From the IMG/VR virus record IMGVR_UViG_3300042991_000483, positions 1 through 64,000 of that record: a DNA stretch of 64,000 nucleotides. One strand, 5' to 3'. Origin of the DNA: a virus. Shown here piece after piece: positions 27,111 through 35,773 of this stretch (its first letter is position 1; the number at the start of each line of letters is the position of its first letter). The position numbers and the translations under genes are program-made. The notes under the pieces are model-generated. The model was given only the letters and a program-made list of their open reading frames with translations, did no database searches and was not told where the DNA came from.

Positions 27111-28112
27111 TTACTTATTCATGTGCTCAGCAAGGTATTTAGCGAGACGAGCCTTGCGGTTGACATAGGCCTGAGACTCTTTGAGGGCGGGCTTCACCGC
27201 CTTCTTCGACTCTTTGATGCCGGTAGCGGACTGGTTCTGCTCACCGGATTTTAGGTCAGTGGGCTTCTTCTCTTTCTGAGGTTCGCCGACTGCGGGAAAC
27301 TCCTTGGCATTCTCCAAGCTATCCTTGGGGTCTGCGAGATCCTCACCAGGGACGGGATTCTTCTCAACGGTGTCTTCGAGAGTATCCACCGCGTCCTCGG
27401 CACTCTCTTTCAAAGCAGCAGCACGACGAGCGCGAGACTCAGCAAGGTGCTTACGGATCAGTTGCAGACGAGCTTCACGGAGCTTCTTGGAATCAGTAAC
27501 GGGCTTCTCACCCTTACCGGGGCTCATGTCAGCAGGCTTGCGACCCTTGAGGAGTTGCTTTGGCTTTTCGGCGCCAAGGGGACCACCGCATTCCCTGCAA
27601 AGCCCCTCTGCCATCGCCCGGCGGCGCTCGGCAAAACGCTGACGACGAGATTCCATCATCCGCTCCTGCTGTCTACGCTCTAGCCACTGCTCGCGGGACT
27701 CACGCACGGGTCCACGAGACTCACGCATCTCAGCGAGACGTGCGGCTCTGGCTTCACGGAGACGATCCCTACGAGCTTCCTCGCGAAGCTGCTTTGCCTT
27801 GGCTTCGTAGATCCTGGCTTTCCTCTCACTCAAGGAAGCGCGCCTACGACCCTCGTGGTAGGGAATGGGTCCGTCTTTCTTCCCCCTGACTGCGTCCTCC
27901 ATCTTGCCTCCGGCGTTGCCATCGCCCTTGTAAGACATGGAATCGGCGGCGCCGTAGCCACGAGCCTTGGCGTTAAAGGGATCCTTCTCTTCCTTGCGAA
28001 GCTTCTTTTTACTGGCTTCTGCTAGGAGGTGACGACGACGCGCTTCGAGGAGGCGCTGACGACGGGCCTTGCTCTCTCTCAGCATCTCCGGATTCATACG
28101 AATAAGTTTCAT
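27111..28112 (-). CDS. Highly basic Arg/Glu-rich repeat protein
   Basis: A 333-residue protein composed largely of Arg/Ala/Glu/Lys helices with repeated LREARxARLAE- and RESRxxxLERRQ-type units. A single CxxC pair (LCRECGG) lies near residue 175. The C-terminal third is lower complexity, Lys/Glu/Pro-rich. No fold recognised; the composition resembles nucleic-acid-binding, DNA-condensing or internal-head proteins. Start 28112 was chosen because GGAG lies six bases upstream, while the ATG four codons earlier has no ribosome site. It has its own terminator. Confidence 0.65.
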   Translation of the reverse strand: MKLIRMNPEMLRESKARRQRLLEARRRHLLAEASKKKLRKEEKDPFNAKARGYGAADSMSYKGDGNAGGKMEDAVRGKKDGPIPYHEGRRRASLSERKARIYEAKAKQLREEARRDRLREARAARLAEMRESRGPVRESREQWLERRQQERMMESRRQRFAERRRAMAEGLCRECGGPLGAEKPKQLLKGRKPADMSPGKGEKPVTDSKKLREARLQLIRKHLAESRARRAAALKESAEDAVDTLEDTVEKNPVPGEDLADPKDSLENAKEFPAVGEPQKEKKPTDLKSGEQNQSATGIKESKKAVKPALKESQAYVNRKARLAKYLAEHMNK

Positions 28113-28188
28113 GTTGTTCTCCATTAGAGTCTGTTACTGTCTCGTCATCCCAGAGACTCTTCTCCGGGCTGCCTACTTGCCTACCATC

Positions 28189-28197
28189 GTATATTCT
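28189..28197 (-). promoter_or_regulatory. AGAATATAC element
   Basis: Minus-strand AAGAATATACG, 77 bases upstream of the basic repeat protein gene, just beyond the FmdB-like stop. Confidence 0.35.
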
Positions 28198-28201
28198 TTT
28201 T

Positions 28202-28423
28202 TCATCCTCCATCAGGTTTTGGCGGTGGAACGGGATCGGACGAAGACGGCGCATAGTCCGTCTTGTAGAAGCCTGCCCCGTTGAATTTAAGGGACGGGAC
28301 GGAGAAAACCTTATTCACGTTTCCCCCACACTTAGGGCACTCTCCAACAGGAGGAGAGGAAAGGGTTTGCAACTTTTCGAACTTGTTATTGCAGTCTACA
28401 CAAAGATACTCGTAGATGGGCAT
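28202..28423 (-). CDS. FmdB-family zinc ribbon protein
   Basis: A 73-residue protein starting MPIYEYLCVDC, the FmdB/CxxC regulatory zinc-ribbon signature, with the second Cys pair in GECPKCGG. The tail (PSSSDPVPPPKPDGG) is Pro-rich. Function of the family is unclear, mostly transcription-associated. Start 28423 fits the MPIYEY start of the family and has a GGAG site; the longer frame overlaps the upstream gene. Confidence 0.85.
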   Translation of the reverse strand: MPIYEYLCVDCNNKFEKLQTLSSPPVGECPKCGGNVNKVFSVPSLKFNGAGFYKTDYAPSSSDPVPPPKPDGG

Positions 28424-28439
28424 GTGCATCTCCTCTTCA

Positions 28440-29492
28440 CTACATCGGCAAACTATCCACAAAGGCGCTATAATCCTCTGCGTTTTTGAACGCCATTTTC
28501 CAAGCCGCTTCTAACCTATCCTTCGGGACTAGGGTCACATAGAACATGTAGTCGAAGATGACAGGCTTGATTAAGTTGGCGTTGTCGAACTTGTGGATTT
28601 CTATATGCTCTGTTCTCTTTATCATCCTCAGATGTTTTCCCAAGGACTTGATCACCTTTTTAGTATCCAGAGAGTCCGAGTAGACGAGATTTCCGAATTT
28701 ATTGAACACGGACTCTATATAGTCCTCACCCTCTAACTCGGCGTCCCCCTCTGCCTCAGTAAGGAACATCCTGTTCTCGGACAAGTACTCATGCGGATCT
28801 GCGGGACGGGTGGTTATCTCTTGTGAGGGATGTTCGACGTCGTAGAATTCTTGAGAGATGGCGAGAGGGAAGGCGTAGATGGCGAAGCCGTGTATCTGCT
28901 CCAGGTCGTCTACCTTACGCGTGTCTATTTCTATGGACGCCCCCACGGAATTGTAGTCATCGGGGTCAGGCTCTGATACGAACTCTTCTGGAAGATAGTG
29001 GTACACCTGAGCCACGAATTGTTCTATGGACTTAGTAGGATCCTTAGTCAATATAACCTTACCCGCGTTCGGGATCGTCTCCTCCTCAGGAACGGTAACT
29101 ACCTCCAGGTTGATGTCCTTCACGAAGTAGTCTCCAGGAACTCCTCTAGAAGCAAACCCAAAAGTGCCTACGAAGAAGGCAGCGTGTTCAAATTTCCCGT
29201 TGACGAACTCCACGAGAACGACGGAGGGGTCTCTAGACATATCGGAGCCTAGAGCATGCAAGAACGTGGTCGTGTCCTCTCTCCCGATCTCCAAGAAATA
29301 GTCCCAGTCGTTTCGTAGGCCCAGCCCCGAAGAGCCGAAGACATTCATAACGACCTTCGCCATATCCATTGAGGAGTGGGAGAGGTTGGAACGGAAGTAA
29401 GCGGAAACGGCTTCTCCCGTGGCCCTAATCGCCCCCACGACTTTATTATTGACGTCTGGACGGAGCGGCTGTAGTTGGCGAACGATAGGCAT
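28440..29492 (-). CDS. Hypothetical protein
   Basis: A 350-residue protein, not recognised. It has a mixed alpha/beta N-terminal domain (AAFFVGTFGFASRGVPGDYFV) and a helical C-terminal domain (LGKHLRMIKRTEHIEI, KDRLEAAWKMAFKNAED). No catalytic motif stood out. The start overlaps the stop of the nucleotidyltransferase-ligase gene by one base, so the two are coupled and may act together. Confidence 0.6.
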   Translation of the reverse strand: MPIVRQLQPLRPDVNNKVVGAIRATGEAVSAYFRSNLSHSSMDMAKVVMNVFGSSGLGLRNDWDYFLEIGREDTTTFLHALGSDMSRDPSVVLVEFVNGKFEHAAFFVGTFGFASRGVPGDYFVKDINLEVVTVPEEETIPNAGKVILTKDPTKSIEQFVAQVYHYLPEEFVSEPDPDDYNSVGASIEIDTRKVDDLEQIHGFAIYAFPLAISQEFYDVEHPSQEITTRPADPHEYLSENRMFLTEAEGDAELEGEDYIESVFNKFGNLVYSDSLDTKKVIKSLGKHLRMIKRTEHIEIHKFDNANLIKPVIFDYMFYVTLVPKDRLEAAWKMAFKNAEDYSAFVDSLPM

Positions 29493-32194
29493 TACGCTTC
29501 TCCCTTTTCATCAGAGATACTCTTCTCAGGTCGCCCCCAGGTCTTTGAGAGTTTGCCCATGAAATACTTGAAGACGTTCTTCAGCACTTCAGAGAATTCT
29601 ACGTCGTCAGACTCTAAGTTGGGGAGGGTAACTTCGGGGTCGAGTAGCTGTTTTGTGTTGAGGACGTTACCGGCTTGCTTCGCCGGAGTTTGGATGTACC
29701 CGCCTTCTTTGAATTTCTGATACAATGCGGGTTTATGCTCCTTCACAACGTCGTTGAACAGAGTCTCTACGATGAGAGAGTAGATTTCATCGGTGGAATA
29801 CTCTCGCCCACTAGCAGGAATGAACTCAGTAAAGACGTAGTCAGCGGCTTTACTTATGCGAGTCTCAGTCACGTAAGACTGTATCACCCACTTGAAATAG
29901 GATCCGATATTAGACCCGCGATCAACGTCTCGTCTGCTCTTCAGTGTTTCAGTGAACTCCGGGTCTACTAGCTTGGTGAAGATGACCTCACCGTCAGGAC
30001 TTTGGGAATAGTGCTTGAGAACGATTCCTTCTACGTTCTCGCCCAGCATCGGCTTGACGGCGGGGTTGAGCATACCCAGTATGTATTCGGTGAATGAGCC
30101 AGTCCCAAATAGCTTCTCTCGCCTTTCTTCTACCGGAGTAGAGAGGAAAGAGAGAATGGATGCCTTCTGCTCATCTGAGAGCCTGCCGCGGAAGATGAGG
30201 CTGATGGGCTCTGACTCTAGTAAAGTCGCTACTTCATTGATGGTGTCAAGGTCTTGATAGGCGCCACTGAACCTGACGTCGAAGACAACGAAGTTTCCCT
30301 TTGGAATACGTTTGTATAATATCTGGTTTTGTGTGGTGGATATCAACATCTCGCCGATGACCTGCGAATCATTAGGAAGAAAGTCGAAGTTGTTCGTATT
30401 CTCTCGTATCGCTTCTAGTCTGGAAACGAGAATGTCCCAAGACCCGGAGAGCATCATCGGCTTTGTGAGGAAAAAGTTCTTGGTACGATACCGAACCACC
30501 CCTCCCTCGTCTTTGATGATGCCGAACTGCTGCCCATCTACTTTTTCAGATACCCATACCTCTTCATTGAGGAGGACATCTAAGGCTTCTTTGCCTGATT
30601 TTGTTTCCAGCATGTCCGAAGCATGTTCGATACTAAAGTACTTCTGGGTTGAATCTGATATTCGTCCGACGATATCGCCCTCTAGCGCCCGCGGGTCATC
30701 AAGCTTCGCACTCACGCCTGAGACCTTACTCCCTATTACTTTCTGGATGTATTTTGCGAGTTCTCTTGTTCTTTCAGGACTAAAACTATCCTTGGGCTTA
30801 GAAATTTCTGCAAGGGTATCATCGGAGTAATCGGTTTCGAATATCGCACTCAACACCGCCGCCGAATCCTCCAAGTACGAGAGGACGTCCATGTCGCGCT
30901 CATTCAAACACACGCGCCGCAAAGACTGTGAGAAGGCGGAGTAGGGAATAGTTCTCTCTTGCAAACAGGCTACTATTGCGGATAAAAGCTTTTGTGGAGA
31001 TTCCAATGCCTCGCCGTCATCGGGCAAAGACAATATAGTCATCGTCTCGTCCAGGCTCTCAGTGAGAGATTGGGAGCTTACCCGCTCCCCCTCACCATCG
31101 TACCAGACCTCACAAAGCCCCTGAGATTGGGAGTAGCCGAGGGAGATGACGGCTCTATTGCCGAAGTCGTCGCAGACCTCGTCTAAAACGCAAGCCCCCG
31201 CCACCGCATCTAGAAGCCTGGAGGATACTAGACTCCCCGAAACCGGGACCCCACCCTCCGTCAATAAGTCTGCATAGTCTGTTCCCATTATGGCAGCGAA
31301 CCGCTCCTTGGTCTTGTCACAGTCAAGTGGTGAAGGACCGGAAGGTCTCCCAGCAGATATGCACTCTCGCTCAAGGTGATCTATAAAGACTTCAACGAAG
31401 GTCGGCACCTCTGACTCTGAAAGAGATTTTACATATTCGGCAATAAGGCCCAAGACCTCATCTGGGCCAGCCACGCTCGACAGATTGATATCCCTACGGA
31501 GCACGGTTGATAGCACTGACAGCGGATTTCGGTTCACTAGCTCTTTGCCGCGCGGACGCCAAACCGGATTTCCAGTTCGAGTGATGCCAAACTCTTCTTT
31601 TTTCTTATAGACGCCACGAGCAGGGCGATAAGATAGCCTCTCACGGTTCTTGTCTTCAGACCTTAGCATTATAGAGCCGAGAAAACACCGCAAAAGCAAG
31701 TTCCTCTGTGAAGATGCTTTCTCCCAGTCCTCATTAGGCGGGATATGACCGTAGAAGAAGTCAAACCCTACCTCCTTCGGAGCGATAAAGAGATCGACCT
31801 GCACTCTCTTCTTCGTCTTCCTACCCTCAGAATTGTAAATAGGAACTTGCATACTCACAAACCCTAGAGCAGTGGAAGCTCTGGTTTTGTACACTCCCTT
31901 TTCGTGCTTGAGCGACTCCGCAAATTCTTTGATTCTGTCACTGATGTCTTCGTCGAAGTCTTCTTCTGTTAAGTCAGGAAACAGTATCTCGGGAGGCACG
32001 AGGAGGTCCAGGTCCCCCGAATCAGGCTTCTTCCCCGCACTTCCGAGCAGAGTCAGGTCTTGTTCAGATATCCCATAGTTGGCTAAGACATTAGACAAAA
32101 GAGCTATGAGCGTCGGATGAATACAGTCCTTTGGGATACGAGACGATCCCTCAAACTGGTGTCCACCTTCTGTCAAAACCAAGTCTACAGTCAC
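29492..32194 (-). CDS. Nucleotidyltransferase - nucleic acid ligase fusion
   Basis: A 900-residue protein. The N-terminal domain (residues about 40-200) has a Pol beta-type nucleotidyltransferase signature: GSAGKKPDSGDLDLL (GS at 51-52, Asp61 and Asp63) and third Asp in VQVDLFI (134). The C-terminal domain (about 540-760) has covalent nucleotidyltransferase (ligase) motifs: motif I EKVDGQQFG (Lys551), glutamate region IGEM, FVVFDVRF, motif IV EGIVLK (722-727) and motif V FTKLV (Lys741). Residues 200-540 are not recognised. It could add nucleotides and seal ends, for example in RNA or tRNA repair, or DNA repair; substrate not determinable here. Coupled with the downstream hypothetical gene. 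Confidence 0.78.
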   Translation of the reverse strand: MTVDLVLTEGGHQFEGSSRIPKDCIHPTLIALLSNVLANYGISEQDLTLLGSAGKKPDSGDLDLLVPPEILFPDLTEEDFDEDISDRIKEFAESLKHEKGVYKTRASTALGFVSMQVPIYNSEGRKTKKRVQVDLFIAPKEVGFDFFYGHIPPNEDWEKASSQRNLLLRCFLGSIMLRSEDKNRERLSYRPARGVYKKKEEFGITRTGNPVWRPRGKELVNRNPLSVLSTVLRRDINLSSVAGPDEVLGLIAEYVKSLSESEVPTFVEVFIDHLERECISAGRPSGPSPLDCDKTKERFAAIMGTDYADLLTEGGVPVSGSLVSSRLLDAVAGACVLDEVCDDFGNRAVISLGYSQSQGLCEVWYDGEGERVSSQSLTESLDETMTILSLPDDGEALESPQKLLSAIVACLQERTIPYSAFSQSLRRVCLNERDMDVLSYLEDSAAVLSAIFETDYSDDTLAEISKPKDSFSPERTRELAKYIQKVIGSKVSGVSAKLDDPRALEGDIVGRISDSTQKYFSIEHASDMLETKSGKEALDVLLNEEVWVSEKVDGQQFGIIKDEGGVVRYRTKNFFLTKPMMLSGSWDILVSRLEAIRENTNNFDFLPNDSQVIGEMLISTTQNQILYKRIPKGNFVVFDVRFSGAYQDLDTINEVATLLESEPISLIFRGRLSDEQKASILSFLSTPVEERREKLFGTGSFTEYILGMLNPAVKPMLGENVEGIVLKHYSQSPDGEVIFTKLVDPEFTETLKSRRDVDRGSNIGSYFKWVIQSYVTETRISKAADYVFTEFIPASGREYSTDEIYSLIVETLFNDVVKEHKPALYQKFKEGGYIQTPAKQAGNVLNTKQLLDPEVTLPNLESDDVEFSEVLKNVFKYFMGKLSKTWGRPEKSISDEKGEA

Positions 32195-32204
32195 TCTCTG
32201 CCCC

Positions 32205-32558
32205 TTAAGACGGCTGTTCGCACGAAATGTCTATCCCCCCCAAGAGGGTTTCAAAGTCGGCGCCCCCCGATCCCGGCTTGACTCGAAATATCGGTGGTGC
32301 CATCTTCAAGGCTTCGTTAATAGCGTCAACTGCTGATACGACTGGAGTACCGAACACTCTCCCGTACTTGGACTTTAGGTGTCTGATACCAGCTTCAGTG
32401 AGGGAGACTCTCTTTGTATTAGCGTCAAACACGAGCATGCCCTCATTAAGGGCTCGCCTGATGACGTCCCTAGCTTCTACTATGCTATTGCTATTGCTAT
32501 TGTTTTTGCTGGAGTCTACAGATTGACGGACGCTGCCGCCCTCATCGTGCTTCATCAT
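32205..32558 (-). CDS. Small hypothetical protein, first gene of the leftward block
   Basis: A 117-residue protein. After a Ser/Asn-rich stretch (KNNSNSNS, encoded by a GCTATT-type simple repeat) it has a helical domain resembling a winged-helix unit (AGIRHLKSKYGRVFG). It lies first in the leftward transcription block beside the repeat region, which could fit a regulatory role, but this is inference. AGGAG site six bases before the ATG. Confidence 0.55.
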   Translation of the reverse strand: MMKHDEGGSVRQSVDSSKNNSNSNSIVEARDVIRRALNEGMLVFDANTKRVSLTEAGIRHLKSKYGRVFGTPVVSAVDAINEALKMAPPIFRVKPGSGGADFETLLGGIDISCEQPS

Positions 32559-32593
32559 CTTTCTCTCCTAAAGGATAATTTCTTCTTGCTCGT

Positions 32594-32602
32594 GTATATT
32601 CT
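32594..32602 (-). promoter_or_regulatory. AGAATATAC element
   Basis: Minus-strand AAGAATATACA, 36 bases upstream of the first leftward gene. Confidence 0.4.
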
Positions 32603-32649
32603 TGAAGACGGAGAGACGGGGTCATTCCCCTCCTGATCTCACCCAGGGT

Positions 32650-32733
32650 CCCTGGGTCCTGATCCCTGGGTCCTGATCCCTGGGTCCTGATCCCTGGGTC
32701 CTGATCCCTGGGTCCTGATCCCTGGGTCCTGAT
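32650..32733. repeat. Six perfect 14-bp tandem repeats (CCCTGGGTCCTGAT)
   Basis: Six identical head-to-tail copies with no mismatch. Each junction forms a GATC, giving one Dam-type site every 14 bp; two more GATC sites flank the array (32635 and 32736). Confidence 0.97.
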
Positions 32734-32780
32734 CTGATCATTATATTCCAGGACTGGTGACTCGAAACGATATAATACCC

Positions 32781-32790
32781 GTTATAGCGA
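32781..32790 (-). promoter_or_regulatory. Candidate leftward promoter (TCGCTATAAC)
   Basis: The minus strand reads TTTTTCGCTATAACGGG, between the repeats and the rightward genes, pointing to the leftward block about 220 bases away. A further TATTATA follows 8 bases downstream. Confidence 0.45.
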
Positions 32791-32903
32791 AAAATGCCTC
32801 GCGTTTTTTCCTCAATGAAAATAAGTGATTTTGAAAACTGCATTCTTTTACCAGGCAGATATGCTGCCCCTGTTTTTGACAGAAATATTCGAAATCACAG
32901 GCT

Positions 32904-32917
32904 TCTCCGCTATAATC
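32904..32917 (+). promoter_or_regulatory. Candidate rightward promoter (CCGCTATAATC)
   Basis: The plus strand reads TTCTCCGCTATAATCTTC, 28 bases upstream of the first rightward gene. TATAAT is a perfect sigma70 -10 hexamer; no good -35 lies at normal spacing (TTGACA at 32876 is 29 bases away). Confidence 0.55.
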
Positions 32918-32944
32918 TTCTCAAGGTCTAATAAGGAGACTTGA

Positions 32945-34009
32945 ATGCAGCCCTTCAAAAAGTGGAATCTCACCCCAGGATCTAAAAGTTCCGGTAGACC
33001 CAGGAAACCAAAAGAGCATAATTTCAACAGGTCCGACCTTTTCCCACCTGACGCAAAAGTAACTCTAGTCATAGACGGCTCCAACCATTTTGTTCGTAAC
33101 TGCTCTATTCCCAATCTCTCCCTCCTCACTAATCCAGCAGGACAAAAAACTGGAGGTATCTATGGGACCCTCAAATCTATTGTCTCTGAGATCAGGTTGT
33201 GGCGTCCCTCAACCATATATTTCGTGTTGGACAAGAGTGGTAGCCATCGTAAGAAAGGGATCCTCCCTGAGTACAAAGCGGGAAGAGGCGGAGGATTACA
33301 GACCCAACTCACAGACAACTTAGACGACGCCGGAGACGCTATCCAAGCCGAGATCATGGAGCAGCGACAAGAAGCTGAAGCCAGGCAACGTCAACTAGAT
33401 GTTCTAGAAAAGCTACTTCCCAATATCGGTATCAGGTTTGTATCTGTCTCAGGCGTCGAAGCTGACGATCTCATCGGCGCGATAGCCTCCATACATCCTC
33501 ACAGCGTCGTCTCCTCCACGGACACTGACTTCATTCAACTCCACGACGGTGTGAGTTGTGTGGTTTATAATCCAGCCACTGGCCGTATCCGTACCGTCGA
33601 AGATTTTGGTGTCATCGGTCGTTCCTACGCAATATTGAAGTCCGTCATCGGAGACCCCACAGATAACATCAGAGGCTTAGAACGGGTGGGCTGGAAGACA
33701 ATCATCAAGTGGTGTGACGGTTCATATCCCAACTCTCTAGAGGAGTTAAAACAGCAGGCCCAATCTAAGCCGGATAAGCTCGGACAAAAGATCCTAGACA
33801 ACTGGGAGATGGTAGAAAGGAATTTTTCCTTAATCAGCCTCCACCCAGACGTGACGATGGTGTACCCTCACCTGCTTCTCAAAATTAAAGCCTGGACCCA
33901 GAATCGCCCTCGCTTCTCGCTAAAAGATGCACTAACGATTCTGAAGCCTGAGAACATCGGCATGCAGATACTAACTGAAGCAATGGCTGTACTCACTAAC
34001 TTGAAATAG
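32945..34009 (+). CDS. 5'-3' exonuclease, FEN/T4 RNase H-like
   Basis: A 354-residue protein of the phage 5'-3' exonuclease (FEN/PIN-like) family. Acidic metal-site motifs: VTLVIDGSNHFVR, TIYFVLDKSGSHRKK-like, VSGVEADDLIGAI (the family's EADD), and SSTDTDFIQL; the helix-hairpin-helix region is GDPTDNIRGLERVGWKT. It removes RNA primers and flaps on the lagging strand. A basic N-terminal tail of about 35 residues precedes the core. It is the first gene of the rightward replication block; AAGGAG site before the ATG. Confidence 0.92.
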   Translation: MQPFKKWNLTPGSKSSGRPRKPKEHNFNRSDLFPPDAKVTLVIDGSNHFVRNCSIPNLSLLTNPAGQKTGGIYGTLKSIVSEIRLWRPSTIYFVLDKSGSHRKKGILPEYKAGRGGGLQTQLTDNLDDAGDAIQAEIMEQRQEAEARQRQLDVLEKLLPNIGIRFVSVSGVEADDLIGAIASIHPHSVVSSTDTDFIQLHDGVSCVVYNPATGRIRTVEDFGVIGRSYAILKSVIGDPTDNIRGLERVGWKTIIKWCDGSYPNSLEELKQQAQSKPDKLGQKILDNWEMVERNFSLISLHPDVTMVYPHLLLKIKAWTQNRPRFSLKDALTILKPENIGMQILTEAMAVLTNLK

Positions 34010-34019
34010 GAGGTCGCCT

Positions 34020-34601
34020 TTGAGCGATGACTTCGTCCTTCCCAGCCTACGTTTATCTAGTTTTCTTCCAATCATAGCCTCAGACGAGATTAGGAATATG
34101 ACCGTCGAAGCCTTCAAGCAATCTCCGGATTACTTCTGGACTCTCCCTTGTTCAGTTTCTGGTAAGTATCACGGAGGTGAGTCATTAGTAGACCACGTTG
34201 CGACGTGCTGCCTCGTCCTTACGAAGTCTGTCTGGCAGCAAGTCGGAAATTTATGGAATCCCACCACCAAAGACCTTACCCTGTCAGCGATGCTGCTCCA
34301 TGATTGTTGGCGTTGCGGCTACCCTGGCAAGGAGCGTCGGTACAACGGTAACATTGGTACTGACTCAAAGCACCCGGAAATTGGCGCCGAGATGCTCCGT
34401 GGGATATGGGGACCAGGTGAGCATGCAGATCGAATCGCTGAGATGGTGGAGTGGCATTACGGACCCTGGGGTATCCATAAAACCGAGTTCCTTTCTGATC
34501 AGCGCCCCTTGCCGTGGTGGGATCCTCGGATCATGATACACACTATCGACGCACACAACGCCTGGAATTCGCAATACATCAAAGCCAACTCCGCTAACTA
34601 A
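34020..34601 (+). CDS. HD-domain phosphohydrolase-like protein
   Basis: A 193-residue protein with HD-superfamily features: ESLVDHVATCC, MLLHDCWRCGY (the HD pair), and later HPEIGAEML and EWHYG, consistent with metal-binding His residues. Such proteins hydrolyse phosphate esters of nucleotides or related molecules. It starts with TTG at 34020, supported by an AGGAGG site at six bases; this site overlaps the previous gene's stop. Substrate unknown. Confidence 0.78.
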   Translation: MSDDFVLPSLRLSSFLPIIASDEIRNMTVEAFKQSPDYFWTLPCSVSGKYHGGESLVDHVATCCLVLTKSVWQQVGNLWNPTTKDLTLSAMLLHDCWRCGYPGKERRYNGNIGTDSKHPEIGAEMLRGIWGPGEHADRIAEMVEWHYGPWGIHKTEFLSDQRPLPWWDPRIMIHTIDAHNAWNSQYIKANSAN

Positions 34602-34639
34602 GGTAGTCGTTCTATCTCACTTGCGTCTAAGGAGAGTTC

Positions 34640-35761
34640 GTGAGGATATTGTATTTCACGGATATGCACGGAAACGTCAAAGCCTTTAACCACATGCTTC
34701 CTCGTGGCGTCCCCGCTAGACACGAAGAGTTTGTCAATACCTTCACCTGGTTGAAACAGATGAAGGAGAAGCACAACTGCTCTAGGTGTGTTTTCGGCGG
34801 CGACCTCTTTGACAGCGTCTGTGATCTGAAGATGCCATACTTCAACATGATGCACCGGGGGATGTGGAGTCTGGATTGCTCTATGGACCTGATAGACGGG
34901 AACCATGACAAGTACGACGCCATCTACAAAGCCATAGATCCGTTCAAACCATTCGCAAGAGTCCACTCCGTCCCTGAAGCCTACTACGATCCCAGCATGG
35001 GCCATAAACTTGTTTTCCTCCCCTTCCAAAGAGATCCTGAAGTGGCAACGAGTTGGGTGAATGAGTTGACTAAGGAAGAAGTCCCGACGCTGGTCTTCAT
35101 TCATCAAGGCATTCAAGGTTACGTTATAGACGATTGCGCCATCAACAAATCCGTGTTTGCGAAGCCACATATCAAGAAAGTTTTTGGTGGGCATTACCAC
35201 TTTCGCATAGAGACCGGCATAGTCTCTGGGCCTAAGAAGATCATCTACCCAGGGTCCGTGGTGTCCTTGCATTTTGACGACAGTTTCACTGGAAAGTACT
35301 GCGTTATCTACGACACAGATACGGACGAGTTGATATGGGAGGAGAATCCCTCCACGAGCTTCTTCATACAGATGCCGCAAAAACAGGTCCTAGAATCTAT
35401 GGAACAACTGGAAGGCTTGACCTCTGTAAGCTTCATCCGAATCCTCAAAACGAAAGATGAAGAACTGTCCGTGCCTATGTCTTTCCTCTTGAAGTTCAGA
35501 GGCTACGACATCGGTGAGGAAAAGATCGACCCAGACGCTAAATTTAAGAATGAGCAACAGGAGCAGAGCGAGTTCGACTACGCCTCACACCTGAAGGAGA
35601 TGTCTAAGACCGCCAGCGGAGACCTCTCCTACGATCTCACCCACGAACAGTATAAGACCCTCGTACTGAACGGGAACGAAGACGGAACGTTAGTGGAACG
35701 AGCCACCCAGGAAAAGCTAGACGAAGTCCTGCAAAGCACGTACTTACTGGGAAAAACCTGA
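34640..35761 (+). CDS. Recombination endonuclease subunit, gp47/SbcD/Mre11-like
   Basis: A 373-residue calcineurin-like phosphoesterase. Motifs: ILYFTDMHGN (D-x-H), VFGGDLFD (GDxxD), IDGNHDKYD (GNHD), FIHQGI and VFGGHYHFR (GHxH). This is the Mre11/gp47 nuclease that works with the gp46/SbcC-like ATPase encoded 12 bases downstream to process double-strand ends for recombination. It starts with GTG after AAGGAG. Confidence 0.92.
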   Translation: MRILYFTDMHGNVKAFNHMLPRGVPARHEEFVNTFTWLKQMKEKHNCSRCVFGGDLFDSVCDLKMPYFNMMHRGMWSLDCSMDLIDGNHDKYDAIYKAIDPFKPFARVHSVPEAYYDPSMGHKLVFLPFQRDPEVATSWVNELTKEEVPTLVFIHQGIQGYVIDDCAINKSVFAKPHIKKVFGGHYHFRIETGIVSGPKKIIYPGSVVSLHFDDSFTGKYCVIYDTDTDELIWEENPSTSFFIQMPQKQVLESMEQLEGLTSVSFIRILKTKDEELSVPMSFLLKFRGYDIGEEKIDPDAKFKNEQQEQSEFDYASHLKEMSKTASGDLSYDLTHEQYKTLVLNGNEDGTLVERATQEKLDEVLQSTYLLGKT

Positions 35762-35773
35762 TAGGGGTGTGTC

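Larger units (their letters stand above)
32559..32944. other. Divergent intergenic region, candidate replication origin or control region
   Basis: This 386-bp gene-free stretch separates the leftward and rightward gene blocks. It contains six direct repeats, eight GATC sites within about 105 bp, an imperfect hairpin CCCAGGG/CCCTGGG at the repeat edge, an AT-rich stretch (32735-32850) and outward-facing promoter-like elements on both strands. These are features of phage origins or operator clusters. An open frame through the repeats is an artefact of their 14-bp period. Confidence 0.5.

Noticed and set aside
28009-28212. Small leftward ORF (MEDEKRIYDG...) between FmdB-like and basic protein genes
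   Set aside because: It overlaps the start of the basic protein gene by 104 bases and ends in an out-of-frame Ser/Pro-rich tail; support is weak.
32650-32733. Possible CRISPR array
   Set aside because: The repeats are direct and adjacent with no spacers, and no cas genes other than a lone Cas4-like nuclease are present.
32622-32843. Open frame through the 14-bp repeats encoding a repetitive DQDPGIRTQG-type peptide
   Set aside because: The frame exists only because of the repeats; it lacks a ribosome site and lies across promoters and an AT-rich region.
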